Shown piece after piece: positions 1 through 6,604 of a stretch of 9,012 bases of DNA. Source of the DNA: CAZVXI01 sp964631295 (lineage in GTDB: Bacteria; Planctomycetota; Phycisphaerae; Phycisphaerales; SM1A02); NCBI GenBank assembly GCA_964631295.1, contig CAZVXI010000131.1:1-9012 (forward strand), read 5' to 3'. Both the position numbers and the translations under genes were made by a program. The first letter of the stretch is position 1; the number at the start of each line of letters is the position of its first letter. The notes beneath the pieces were generated by a model. It did no database searches. It was not told the origin of the DNA and saw only the letters and a list, made by a program, of their open reading frames with translations.

Positions 1-1269
1 GAAGCCGCCGGCATCCTCGAGCAGATGGGCGATCAGCCCGCAGCCGATGCACTCGCGGAGATGGAGGGGCCGCTTGCGGTTTCCGTCATTGAGGATCTGA
101 TCTCCGAAGAGAAGATCGAATACGCAGCACACCTGCTTGAAATCATGGCACCGGACGACGCGGCCGACCTGCTGCAGTCGCTCGACAATGCTGCGCAGGA
201 GCACGTGCTCACAGCGCTCTCGCCTCGATCTGCCGTCCGGCTCCGACAACTGGCAGCGTACGACGAGGAATCTGCCGGCGGGATGATGACGACCGACTTC
301 GTCGCAGTGCGTGAGACGATGACTGTCGCGCAGGCGATCGAGAAAGTCCGCTCACATCAGTTGCCAACCGGCCTGCATCATTTGCTCGTTGTCGACTCAA
401 AACGCCGCCTCGTTGGCGTGCTCAGTTTGCGGTCGCTGCTCATCAGTCGGCCCGATGAGCGCATCGAGAGCGTCATGAGCCGTTCAGTGCAGGCAGTGCG
501 CGCCACGATGGACCGCGAGGAAGTCGCAGGGCACTTTGACCGCTACGACTATTACATGCTTGCTGTGGTTGACGATGATGACCGGCTGCTTGGGATCGTG
601 ACAGTGGACGATGTCATCGACACGATCCGCGCGGAGCAGACCGAAGACGTTCAGAAGACCGTCGGGGCTGGACGTGGCGAGGCAGTGTATTCCACGCTGC
701 AGCAGAAGCTGCGCGGCCGCTTTCCATGGCTGTTTGTCAATCTCTTTACCACCGGTATCGCAGCATTGATTGTCCTTCAGTTCGAAGGATTGATTGCCCA
801 ACTCGCGCTGCTTGCGGTACTCATGCCGATCATCGCGGCGCAGGCTGGCAACGCAGGACATCAGTCGCTGGCGGTCACCTTGCGAGGCATTGTGCTGGAT
901 GAAGTTCGCCGTGAGCGCGTCTGGCCGCTCGTGTTTCGCGAAGCGCTCGTCGGACTCGTCACAGGCCTCGCGCTTGGCATATTCCTGTTCGCGCTGCTCG
1001 CTGTGCTCGGCACAACGGACCTCCTTCCGGGCGCGAACTGGAGACTCGGCGTGGTCGTGGCGCTTGCGATGGCGCTCTCGACAGCAGCAGGCACGCTCGC
1101 AGGCGCGGGCATCCCTCTGCTGATGCGACGGTTCGGCATCGACCCCGCCACCGCGTCGGCGATCTTTCTCATCATGGTCACCGATGCCGTCGCATTCGCC
1201 ACGTTCCTCGGCTCGGCAAGCATCTCTGCACATTGGATCGGCATCACAGACACCATCGGCGTCGGTTGA
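1..1269 (+). CDS. mgtE: Magnesium transporter MgtE (5' end outside window)
   Basis: This is a Mg2+ channel/transporter of the inner membrane, gated by cytoplasmic Mg2+ in the characterised family members. The frame is open from base 1, so 422 residues are visible and a few tens are probably missing compared with the usual ~450. Visible residues 1-95 look like the helical MgtE N domain, with acidic 'PDDAADLL' repeats. Two CBS domains follow at about 96-155 and 159-215, and the second ends in 'GIVTVDDVIDTI'. A linker leads to a membrane domain at about 240-415 with roughly five hydrophobic segments. It carries the family motif 'AGNAGHQS' near 282-289 and 'VTDAVAF' near 393-399, whose Asp probably corresponds to the conserved Mg2+-site Asp of the last helix. 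The stop is TGA at 1267-1269, 13 bases before the next gene, so co-transcription is likely. The family call is firm; the position equivalence is inferred. Confidence 0.95.
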   Translation, partial: EAAGILEQMGDQPAADALAEMEGPLAVSVIEDLISEEKIEYAAHLLEIMAPDDAADLLQSLDNAAQEHVLTALSPRSAVRLRQLAAYDEESAGGMMTTDFVAVRETMTVAQAIEKVRSHQLPTGLHHLLVVDSKRRLVGVLSLRSLLISRPDERIESVMSRSVQAVRATMDREEVAGHFDRYDYYMLAVVDDDDRLLGIVTVDDVIDTIRAEQTEDVQKTVGAGRGEAVYSTLQQKLRGRFPWLFVNLFTTGIAALIVLQFEGLIAQLALLAVLMPIIAAQAGNAGHQSLAVTLRGIVLDEVRRERVWPLVFREALVGLVTGLALGIFLFALLAVLGTTDLLPGANWRLGVVVALAMALSTAAGTLAGAGIPLLMRRFGIDPATASAIFLIMVTDAVAFATFLGSASISAHWIGITDTIGVG

Positions 1270-1282
1270 CTACACTGGCCAT

Positions 1283-2791
1283 ATGCCGACCGGCGACGCA
1301 CCAGACACACATCCTGATGAATCGCAAGGCCCCGAACCCTCGATCTGGTCGGACGTTGCTCCAGAACCAACGACACTGATCGCATTCTGGCCACACCAGG
1401 AACCGCCGACCCAGATGGAGATCGTCCTTGCGATGCGCGGGTACCTTTCCGAGCATCCCATGGCCCAGCGTGCCGCCGAGCAACATGCCGCGATCGGCGA
1501 TATCGAAGTGCTCGACGAACTGGAGACCGATGACGAAACCGTGCGCTGGAACGTCCTCGTGCAGACTCCATTCCCCGGGCTGGAGCGCGAGATCATCGTC
1601 TGGTGCGAGCCATCGCGCCCGGTACCGCCCGGCGACTTGAACTCACCGGAAGCAGAGGCGAGCCCATGGGTCGTCTGTTTCGAGACGCTGCTTGATGAGC
1701 GAGATCCGCTCTCCAGTTACATCGAGTTGATGCGGCTGATTTCCGATGCCGTGTCGGATGCACCTGCAGTGCTTGATGCGAATACATCGATGACGCACGA
1801 CCGGGCCGGGCTCGACACACTCTTCGACACGCCCGACGTGGAGCCGCCGGCTGAGGTGCTCTGGGTCGTGCATGTGGTTTCACTCGATGAACCGGGTGAG
1901 TCAGCAGAGTCGACGACGGGCGACCCGGACGATGCACTCAACGAGACACTCTGGATCCACACGCACGGGCTGCGCCGCTGCGGTCGGCCGGAACTCGAGA
2001 TGCTTGCTGTCAATAATGCGCTTGTGAACCCAGCAGCAGAGTTGCTCAATGGCATGGCGGAGCTCTCGCTGACATTCCAACTGCCACCACCCGGCGACCC
2101 GTTCGAAGTCGGCCAGAACCTCGTCGTGACATTCCAGCCATGGCAGGTTGCTGCTGCTCACCTGCCCGACACGTTACCCGGCTCACTGGAGGACCGACGC
2201 CAACTCATCGCCGAGATGCTCCCCGAAGGCGAAGATCCTGATGACATTGATGCACATGGCGGCGTTTCTGCGGTCGCTTGTGCGCAGCACCCTGTCGGGC
2301 CGAACGGCGACATCTGGGTCTTTCCGCAGCAGGCTCTTGTGCAACTTGCCCGCGATGAGACCGTCATCTTCCGAACGCCGCGCGCCACACGCAGGCAGCA
2401 GGTACTCGCGCAGCGTGAATGGCCCCAGTTCGCGACGGCACTAGCAACCGTGCGTGGCTGCGCGCTCGGTGCCAGCGACGATGCGCCGCGATTCCTGCTC
2501 AAGGCAGGGTTCGACTTTGAAGACGAAGCCAACGACGCAACGCGGGAACACTTGTGGTTTGATGTGCGCGCCATCGAGAGGGATGTCGCCCAGACGCAAC
2601 TGCTCAATAATCCGCACTACATCACATCAATGAAGCGCGGCGACGATGTCCGCGTACAGCGCGAGATCGTCTCCGACTGGATTGTCAGCACGACGATCGG
2701 CGACTTCGGGCCAGGCAGCATCGCCGACATGTGGCAGGCGATCGACTCACTCAAGAGTGCTGCGACAGAAAACGGGCAGACCAGCGAATGA
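1283..2791 (+). CDS. DUF4026/DUF2314-like cytoplasmic protein
   Basis: The function is unknown. The product has 502 residues, is acidic and soluble, and has no signal peptide or membrane helix. The middle part (about 160-260) has 'AEVLWVVHVVSLDEP' and then 'LWIHTHGLRRCGRPELEML' at 223-241, which I recognise as the hallmark of DUF4026-type proteins. The C-terminal part (about 400-488) resembles DUF2314: 'REHLWFDV' at 421-428, 'LLNNPHY' at 440-446, 'KRGDDV' at 451-456, 'SDWIV' at 464-468 and a final Gly/Trp-containing segment. The ATG at 1283 was chosen because it lies just after the mgtE stop. An in-frame start at 1184 would add 33 residues overlapping mgtE and is less likely. No clear Shine-Dalgarno precedes 1283. 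The stop overlaps the next start as ATGA, which suggests translational coupling. Family recognition is from memory and should be treated as moderate. Confidence 0.85.
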   Translation: MPTGDAPDTHPDESQGPEPSIWSDVAPEPTTLIAFWPHQEPPTQMEIVLAMRGYLSEHPMAQRAAEQHAAIGDIEVLDELETDDETVRWNVLVQTPFPGLEREIIVWCEPSRPVPPGDLNSPEAEASPWVVCFETLLDERDPLSSYIELMRLISDAVSDAPAVLDANTSMTHDRAGLDTLFDTPDVEPPAEVLWVVHVVSLDEPGESAESTTGDPDDALNETLWIHTHGLRRCGRPELEMLAVNNALVNPAAELLNGMAELSLTFQLPPPGDPFEVGQNLVVTFQPWQVAAAHLPDTLPGSLEDRRQLIAEMLPEGEDPDDIDAHGGVSAVACAQHPVGPNGDIWVFPQQALVQLARDETVIFRTPRATRRQQVLAQREWPQFATALATVRGCALGASDDAPRFLLKAGFDFEDEANDATREHLWFDVRAIERDVAQTQLLNNPHYITSMKRGDDVRVQREIVSDWIVSTTIGDFGPGSIADMWQAIDSLKSAATENGQTSE

Positions 2792-3186
2792 CTCAATCGC
2801 TTCCCAGAGACGATTTGACGACGCTGATCGAAGTGCCCACCACGTTTGAGGCCGAGGCAATCGCAGCAATGCTTGCTGAGGAAGATATTGACGCAATGAT
2901 CATCGCTCCATCGGCGCTCGATGTCGCCATCTCTGCAGGGCGTCGATCCACGGCCGCGATTGTTCGGGTTCGAACCACCGATCTCGACCGTGCGCGGACT
3001 GCCATTCATGACGCACGGCAAACGGTGGATGACATCGACTGGGATGCAATGGATGTTGACGATGAAACACGCATCCCGTCACATGCGAAAGCCAGTCGTG
3101 TGATGATGTGGATCGGCTTTGCCATAGCCGTCGCGCTTATCGCGATCGTGCTGGTGGTCGCAGTCATCATGCTGTTCGCCGGGTGA
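2788..3186 (+). CDS. DUF2007-like small protein with C-terminal membrane anchor
   Basis: This 132-residue protein has an N-terminal soluble part (about 10-80). Its pattern is 'LIEVPTTFEAEAIAAMLAEEDIDAMII', then a turn, 'AAIVRVRTTDLDRARTAI', and it matches the beta-alpha-beta layout of DUF2007 ('putative signal transducing') proteins: first strand, helix with A-x-x-I-x-x-x-L, second strand, later V-x-V strand and D-x-x-x-A helix. An acidic stretch at 81-93 links to one hydrophobic helix at about 106-130 that ends the protein, so it is probably tail-anchored with the domain in the cytoplasm. The ATG at 2788 overlaps the TGA of the DUF4026/DUF2314-like gene. An in-frame ATG at 2731 would lie inside that gene and is disfavoured. 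The function is not known. Tight coupling suggests it works with, or localises, the upstream protein (inference). Confidence 0.82.
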   Translation: MTQSLPRDDLTTLIEVPTTFEAEAIAAMLAEEDIDAMIIAPSALDVAISAGRRSTAAIVRVRTTDLDRARTAIHDARQTVDDIDWDAMDVDDETRIPSHAKASRVMMWIGFAIAVALIAIVLVVAVIMLFAG

Positions 3187-3193
3187 CTACCCG

Positions 3194-4141
3194 CTATTGC
3201 GTCTGCGCCGCATCCATCTGTTGCCACATGAACTGAGCCACGCTCAATCGCCCGAGCGATGTATACGACTGAGGCTCGCCATGCAACTCGACAAGTACCT
3301 GCCCGTTGCGCACAGCCAGCACGACTGTCTGCCGGGAGTTCTGTCCGATGAGCAGCACACGTGACTCGGGTTGATCGCTCACGATGCAATCAGCGCGTGG
3401 CGCATCGAGTTGCGAAGCAGCCCCACTGCTCGTCGCGAACGAAATCAACACGAGCGCGAGCGTGAAAATCGTTGCGCTCGATGCAATCGCCTTCATCCAT
3501 GTTGGGACAGACAGGCGGAAGATCAGCACGACCCACACCGCAGCACAGACCATTGCGAGCGCATCGATCCCCGCGACGGATTGCAGGTTCACGATCCACA
3601 ACTCTGCATTGGCCGGGTCGAGCGGAATCTCGCGGATCATTGCGTGTCGCGTCGGGGAGATCACCCATCCAACCAATGCAGCCGCATTGAGCAGCCCCGC
3701 CGATGCGCCAATGTACGACATCACCACCGCAAACTGGCTCGGTCGCGGCCCGCCCTTGCGGGGAGGATCAGCAGCTGCAAGCGAACCGGCGGGGATTGCA
3801 ATCAGAATAAAGCCGAGCATCAGCCACATCGGGTTCGCGAGCCCGAGTTCGAATACCATCCGAGGAGTCTTGAGCAGCACAATGACGCCCGAGGAGAAGG
3901 CAGCATCCGGTGAGATCGACAATCCGGGCACGCGCATCGTCGCAGCGAAGCCCAGTGAATAGCCGATGTGCCCGATCAGCCAAATCGTAATCAGCACCCC
4001 GACGGTCGCAACAACGCCGATGCTCACGCGGAGGGCTGTCTCCGGCGTGGTCTCATTCGATCCAACCGGTTTGGAACCGGGCTGCCGAACAACAAGCACT
4101 TTCGTCTTTGACGAGTCACTCCGAGGCTGGTTGGTTCGCAC
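3194..4141 (-). CDS. Unknown five-helix membrane protein
   Basis: I do not recognise this family. From a GTG start at 4141 it has 315 residues. A polar N-terminal tail of about 38 residues leads into five hydrophobic segments near 39-61, 104-125, 137-161, 187-209 and 217-239. A C-terminal soluble part of about 75 residues follows, looks beta-rich and contains a single Cys in 'ADCIVSDQPESRVLLIG'. There is no ATG before the first helix, so the start must be GTG or TTG. Candidates are TTG 4153 (319 residues), GTG 4141 and GTG 4099 (301 residues), and none has a good Shine-Dalgarno. An in-frame stop at 4184-4186 limits extension. The TAG stop at 3194-3196 faces the + strand gene ending at 3186. 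It is probably an inner-membrane protein. Reading frame and codon use support it being real, but its role is open. Confidence 0.78.
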   Translation of the reverse strand: MRTNQPRSDSSKTKVLVVRQPGSKPVGSNETTPETALRVSIGVVATVGVLITIWLIGHIGYSLGFAATMRVPGLSISPDAAFSSGVIVLLKTPRMVFELGLANPMWLMLGFILIAIPAGSLAAADPPRKGGPRPSQFAVVMSYIGASAGLLNAAALVGWVISPTRHAMIREIPLDPANAELWIVNLQSVAGIDALAMVCAAVWVVLIFRLSVPTWMKAIASSATIFTLALVLISFATSSGAASQLDAPRADCIVSDQPESRVLLIGQNSRQTVVLAVRNGQVLVELHGEPQSYTSLGRLSVAQFMWQQMDAAQTQ

Positions 4142-4329
4142 GAGTGTGGTCAAGGTGGTATCCGCGGGGCTTGGTCTGGACGCTCAGCCGAAATCGACGA
4201 ATCAGCAGCGTACCAGATCGGAAGGATATCCAGCAGCAGTCGACACGAAGCGACATACTTCTGCAGGATGCCCGGCTGCGTGGAATCCGGGCGGGTGGAC
4301 GATGATTTTCGGACATTGCCCGAGAATAC

Positions 4330-4365
4330 AAAAACGGCGCCGGAGCCCGGGGGCTTCCAGCGCCG
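4330..4365 (-). terminator. Intrinsic terminator of the coiled-coil gene
   Basis: Read on the - strand, arms GGCGCTGGAAGCCC and GGGCTCCGGCGCC pair around a 2-base loop. One base is bulged and there is one G-U pair; an outer C-G pair extends the stem. A run of five T residues follows (AAAAA at 4330-4334 on the + strand). It lies about 37 bases past the TAA of the coiled-coil gene and upstream of the five-helix membrane protein gene, so it probably insulates the two. Confidence 0.85.
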
Positions 4366-4401
4366 GTTCATCGCATCGGAGTTGTGAGCACCGCTGAGTG
4401 G

Positions 4402-5409
4402 TTATTCGCGGTCGCGCGGGTGCAACCGTGCGATCGTTGCAGCGAGTTTGTTCACCCGATCGTTGAGCCGCCGAATCGCCTCGGCAAGTTGATCGATCCG
4501 CGGATCAGTCTGCAACCGGGCATCAGGACGACGGTCGGCGGCGCGATCGGTCTGTGGGGGCGCATCATTACCGCGATCCCTCTTGATCTGCCGATCCCGA
4601 CGCGGCCTGGGACGGTCGGCGGTGTGACCGCGATCCTGTTCGCGAAGCCGTTCGGCCTGCTGACGAGCGAGGTTGGCCGCGACCTCCGCAAGTTCGCGCT
4701 CACGATGGGCCATGTGCTCATCCAACTCGCGTTCTCGCTGCTCCAGTTCACGCTCCATGTTTCTCGCGCGCTCGGCAAGCTCCCGCTCACGATGGGCCAT
4801 GTGCTCATCCAACTCGGGTTCCCGATCGTGAAGCACGCGCTCGAGTTCGCGACGATGTTCTTCAATCGCGCGCTCGCGTTCGTGCAATGCTCGATCATGT
4901 TCCTGACGTGCATGCTCGGCATGGATGTCATGTTCGCGGACTTCTCGATTGTGAGCCGCAAGGTGGCGTTCAAGCTGGTCCATCGCGCGTTCGGCGAGAT
5001 CGTCCATCCCAGCCGCGCGCAGATGTTCGATCGCCTGCCGCGCATGCCGGACACGCGTAGCAAAGTCATTTTCACGATCCTGCTGTCGGTCCGTCTGGTG
5101 CTCTCGCGCGATATGAATCTGCAATTCATCGCGCAGGTGTCGAGCGCGCTGCTCGACCGCTCGCGCATCTTCGACTTTGCCGTGCGCGTGGAGTTCCTGC
5201 GCGTGACGAAGCAAGCGATCAACTTCGCGATGCAGTTCGTGCGCAGCGCCGGAGAGTGCGCGCGCTTCCTGGCGTTTCGCTGCAGCCAGTTCGCGCGATT
5301 CGGTCCGATCCTGCTTCGCCCCCAGCACGGCAGCCCCTGGCGTTGGCAGTGCGGTCAACAGCAGTGTCCCCGCAAGACTTGCAACCGGGATCGTTCTCAT
5401 CAAACTCAT
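4402..5409 (-). CDS. Exported His/Arg-rich coiled-coil protein
   Basis: I cannot name a characterised family. The product has 335 residues. Residues 1-27 form a Sec-type signal peptide: MSLMRT, a hydrophobic core rich in L/A, then 'PTPGAA' as a likely cleavage site, so the mature protein is probably periplasmic. Residues about 36-255 are almost entirely helical and highly charged, with two helix-turn units of similar design near 67-97 ('AHGKVEDARAVEQRARHL') and 123-150 ('EHLRAAGMDDLAERA'). A tandem 29-residue duplication begins at 199 and 228, sharing 'ELDEHMAHREREL'. An Arg/Asp/Pro-rich linker (about 260-300) precedes a C-terminal zipper-like helix (305-329). About 25 His residues are present. 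The ATG at 5409 is fixed by the signal peptide and by a strong Shine-Dalgarno. In-frame extension toward 5787 would run into moxR and is rejected. It follows moxR by 121 bases on the same strand. A structural or envelope scaffold role is inference. Confidence 0.85.
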   Translation of the reverse strand: MSLMRTIPVASLAGTLLLTALPTPGAAVLGAKQDRTESRELAAAKRQEARALSGAAHELHREVDRLLRHAQELHAHGKVEDARAVEQRARHLRDELQIHIAREHQTDRQQDRENDFATRVRHARQAIEHLRAAGMDDLAERAMDQLERHLAAHNREVREHDIHAEHARQEHDRALHERERAIEEHRRELERVLHDREPELDEHMAHRERELAERARNMERELEQRERELDEHMAHRERELAEVAANLARQQAERLREQDRGHTADRPRPRRDRQIKRDRGNDAPPQTDRAADRRPDARLQTDPRIDQLAEAIRRLNDRVNKLAATIARLHPRDRE

Positions 5410-5414
5410 GTGTA

Positions 5415-5426
5415 CTTCCTTCCTCC
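5415..5426 (-). promoter_or_regulatory. Strong Shine-Dalgarno of the coiled-coil gene
   Basis: On the - strand, GGAGGAAGGAAG lies directly upstream of the ATG at 5409. The GAAGG core sits 8 bases from the start and GGAGG sits 12 bases away. This purine block decides the start codon and is the best ribosome binding site in the window. Confidence 0.75.
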
Positions 5427-5450
5427 CCCGGCGGCGTGTGGATGTCACGC

Positions 5451-5456
5451 ATTGTA
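5451..5456 (-). promoter_or_regulatory. Possible -10 element of the coiled-coil gene
   Basis: TACAAT on the - strand matches the sigma-70 -10 consensus at five of six positions and would give a leader of about 35 bases. No convincing -35 element is found 16-18 bases upstream, and there is no extended TG motif, so this is tentative. Confidence 0.25.
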
Positions 5457-5530
5457 CCGCGCGATGGCACAACTTGGCGGCTTCCTGCAAAAGAGCGGCA
5501 ACGTACGGGTCTCGTTTGCGCTTCGACGGT

Positions 5531-6463
5531 TTACGCGGGGCTTGGCACGGTTTCGAGCACTTGCTGCATGATTCGGCGACTTGTGGCAGTATCGCCAGCA
5601 TGCATGTATGTCTTGCTGATGATGCGGTGGGCTGTGACCGGCAACACGTTGGAGACGATATCTTCGGGAATGCAGTAATCCCGGCCGTGGATGAGTGCGG
5701 TCGCGCGGGCGGCCTGCGAGATCGCCAGCGTGCCGCGCGGGCTGATACCCACCTGCAGGTCTTCGTTGTCCCGTGTCGCGCCCGCAAGCGTCACAACATA
5801 GTTGATGAGTGCCTGATCCATCCTGACTGCATCGACCTTTTCCTGAAGCGTCAGAAGTTGTTCGCCTGTCATCACCGGCTGGAGGTTCACCAGTGCATTG
5901 CGCGCAGGTTGCTTCTCAACGATGCGCGATTCATCATCAGGTGCAGGATACCCGAGCGACACGCGCATTAAGAAACGGTCAAGCTGGTTCTCGGGCAGGA
6001 AGTACGTCCCTTCAAACTCGTAGGGGTTCTGCGTCGCCACGACCATGAACGGGCGAGGCAGCGCGTGCGTGACTCCCTCGATTGATACGCTTGTTTCGCT
6101 CATCGCTTCCAGCAACGCAGACTGCGTGCGAGGCGTCGTGCGGTTGATTTCATCGGCAAGCACGATGTTGTGAAACACCGGGCCGGGCTTGAACTCAAAC
6201 TCATTCCGCTGCCTGTCGTAGATCGTCAGGCCGATGATATCGGTCGGCATGAGATCAGGCGTACACTGGATGCGCGCGAACGAACAATCGAGCGACTTGG
6301 CCAGCGCATTCGCGAGCACGGTCTTCCCCACCCCCGGCACGTCTTCAATCAACACGTGCCCGCGCGCGAGCAGACATACAATGATGCGATCCACCGCAGC
6401 GGTGTTGCCCATGTAGACCGAGGTGATGTTGTCTCGCAAACGTTGGATGAGCACGTCGCTCAT
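5531..6463 (-). CDS. MoxR-family AAA+ ATPase
   Basis: This 310-residue cytoplasmic ATPase belongs to the MoxR group, whose members act as chaperones that assemble or activate partner complexes, often with von Willebrand factor A proteins. Visible motifs are Walker A 'EDVPGVGKT' at 40-48, 'FKPGPVFHNIVLADEINR' with Walker B at about 101-107 (Asp104/Glu105), sensor 1 'ATQNP' at 143-147, 'ENQLDRF' with the probable arginine finger at 158-164, and sensor 2 'GISPRG' at 239-244. The C-terminal lid reaches residue 310, so it is full length with all key residues present. The ATG at 6463 fits the family N-terminus, with AGGAG about 12 bases upstream. In-frame starts up to 6640 would add 59 unconserved residues overlapping the divergent gene. 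MoxR genes are usually followed by DUF58 and VWA genes; here the next gene encodes an exported coiled-coil protein. Confidence 0.95.
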   Translation of the reverse strand: MSDVLIQRLRDNITSVYMGNTAAVDRIIVCLLARGHVLIEDVPGVGKTVLANALAKSLDCSFARIQCTPDLMPTDIIGLTIYDRQRNEFEFKPGPVFHNIVLADEINRTTPRTQSALLEAMSETSVSIEGVTHALPRPFMVVATQNPYEFEGTYFLPENQLDRFLMRVSLGYPAPDDESRIVEKQPARNALVNLQPVMTGEQLLTLQEKVDAVRMDQALINYVVTLAGATRDNEDLQVGISPRGTLAISQAARATALIHGRDYCIPEDIVSNVLPVTAHRIISKTYMHAGDTATSRRIMQQVLETVPSPA

Positions 6464-6503
6464 GAGTGCAGGTCGCTCCTGTGTGGCTTCAGAGGGGTCG
6501 CGG

Positions 6504-6512
6504 AGTATAGCA
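6504..6512 (-). promoter_or_regulatory. Extended -10 promoter of moxR (candidate)
   Basis: On the - strand the sequence TGCTATACT is an extended -10 (TGn followed by TATACT, five of six consensus bases). It would start transcription near 6497 and give a leader of about 34 bases before the ATG at 6463. The -35 region is poor, as is common for extended -10 promoters. Confidence 0.45.
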
Positions 6513-6593
6513 GCCCGAAATTCGATACCATAGTCTGCTGGTTCTGCGGCCCGATGATGCGGTCGAGCGTATCGATGTACGTCCGGGGGGAGC

Positions 6594-6598
6594 GGAGG
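6594..6598 (+). promoter_or_regulatory. Shine-Dalgarno deciding the GTG start
   Basis: GGAGG sits 6 bases before the GTG at 6605, which is good spacing. It is the reason for preferring this start over the upstream ATGs at 6554, 6557 and 6575. Confidence 0.5.
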
Positions 6599-6604
6599 CT
6601 CCAC

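Noticed and set aside
484..1233. A 249-codon open frame on the - strand over mgtE
   Set aside because: It lies opposite the clearly recognised MgtE sequence and has a His/Arg/Cys-rich composition typical of an antisense frame.
5486..5521. Possible - strand terminator after moxR (short stem then TCTTTT)
   Set aside because: The stem is only about 4 plus 3 pairs broken by an internal loop, too weak to call.
4384..5571. A 395-codon open frame on the + strand opposite the coiled-coil gene
   Set aside because: It is the antisense of a repetitive, charged coding region, where biased codons keep the opposite frame open. The - strand product has a signal peptide, a strong Shine-Dalgarno and a terminator, and the + strand product has no recognisable domain.
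6170..6604. N-terminal extension of the zinc-ribbon gene back to 6170
   Set aside because: It would run antisense through moxR, which is strongly supported by its AAA+ motifs. The GTG at 6605 or the ATGs at 6554-6575 are enough.
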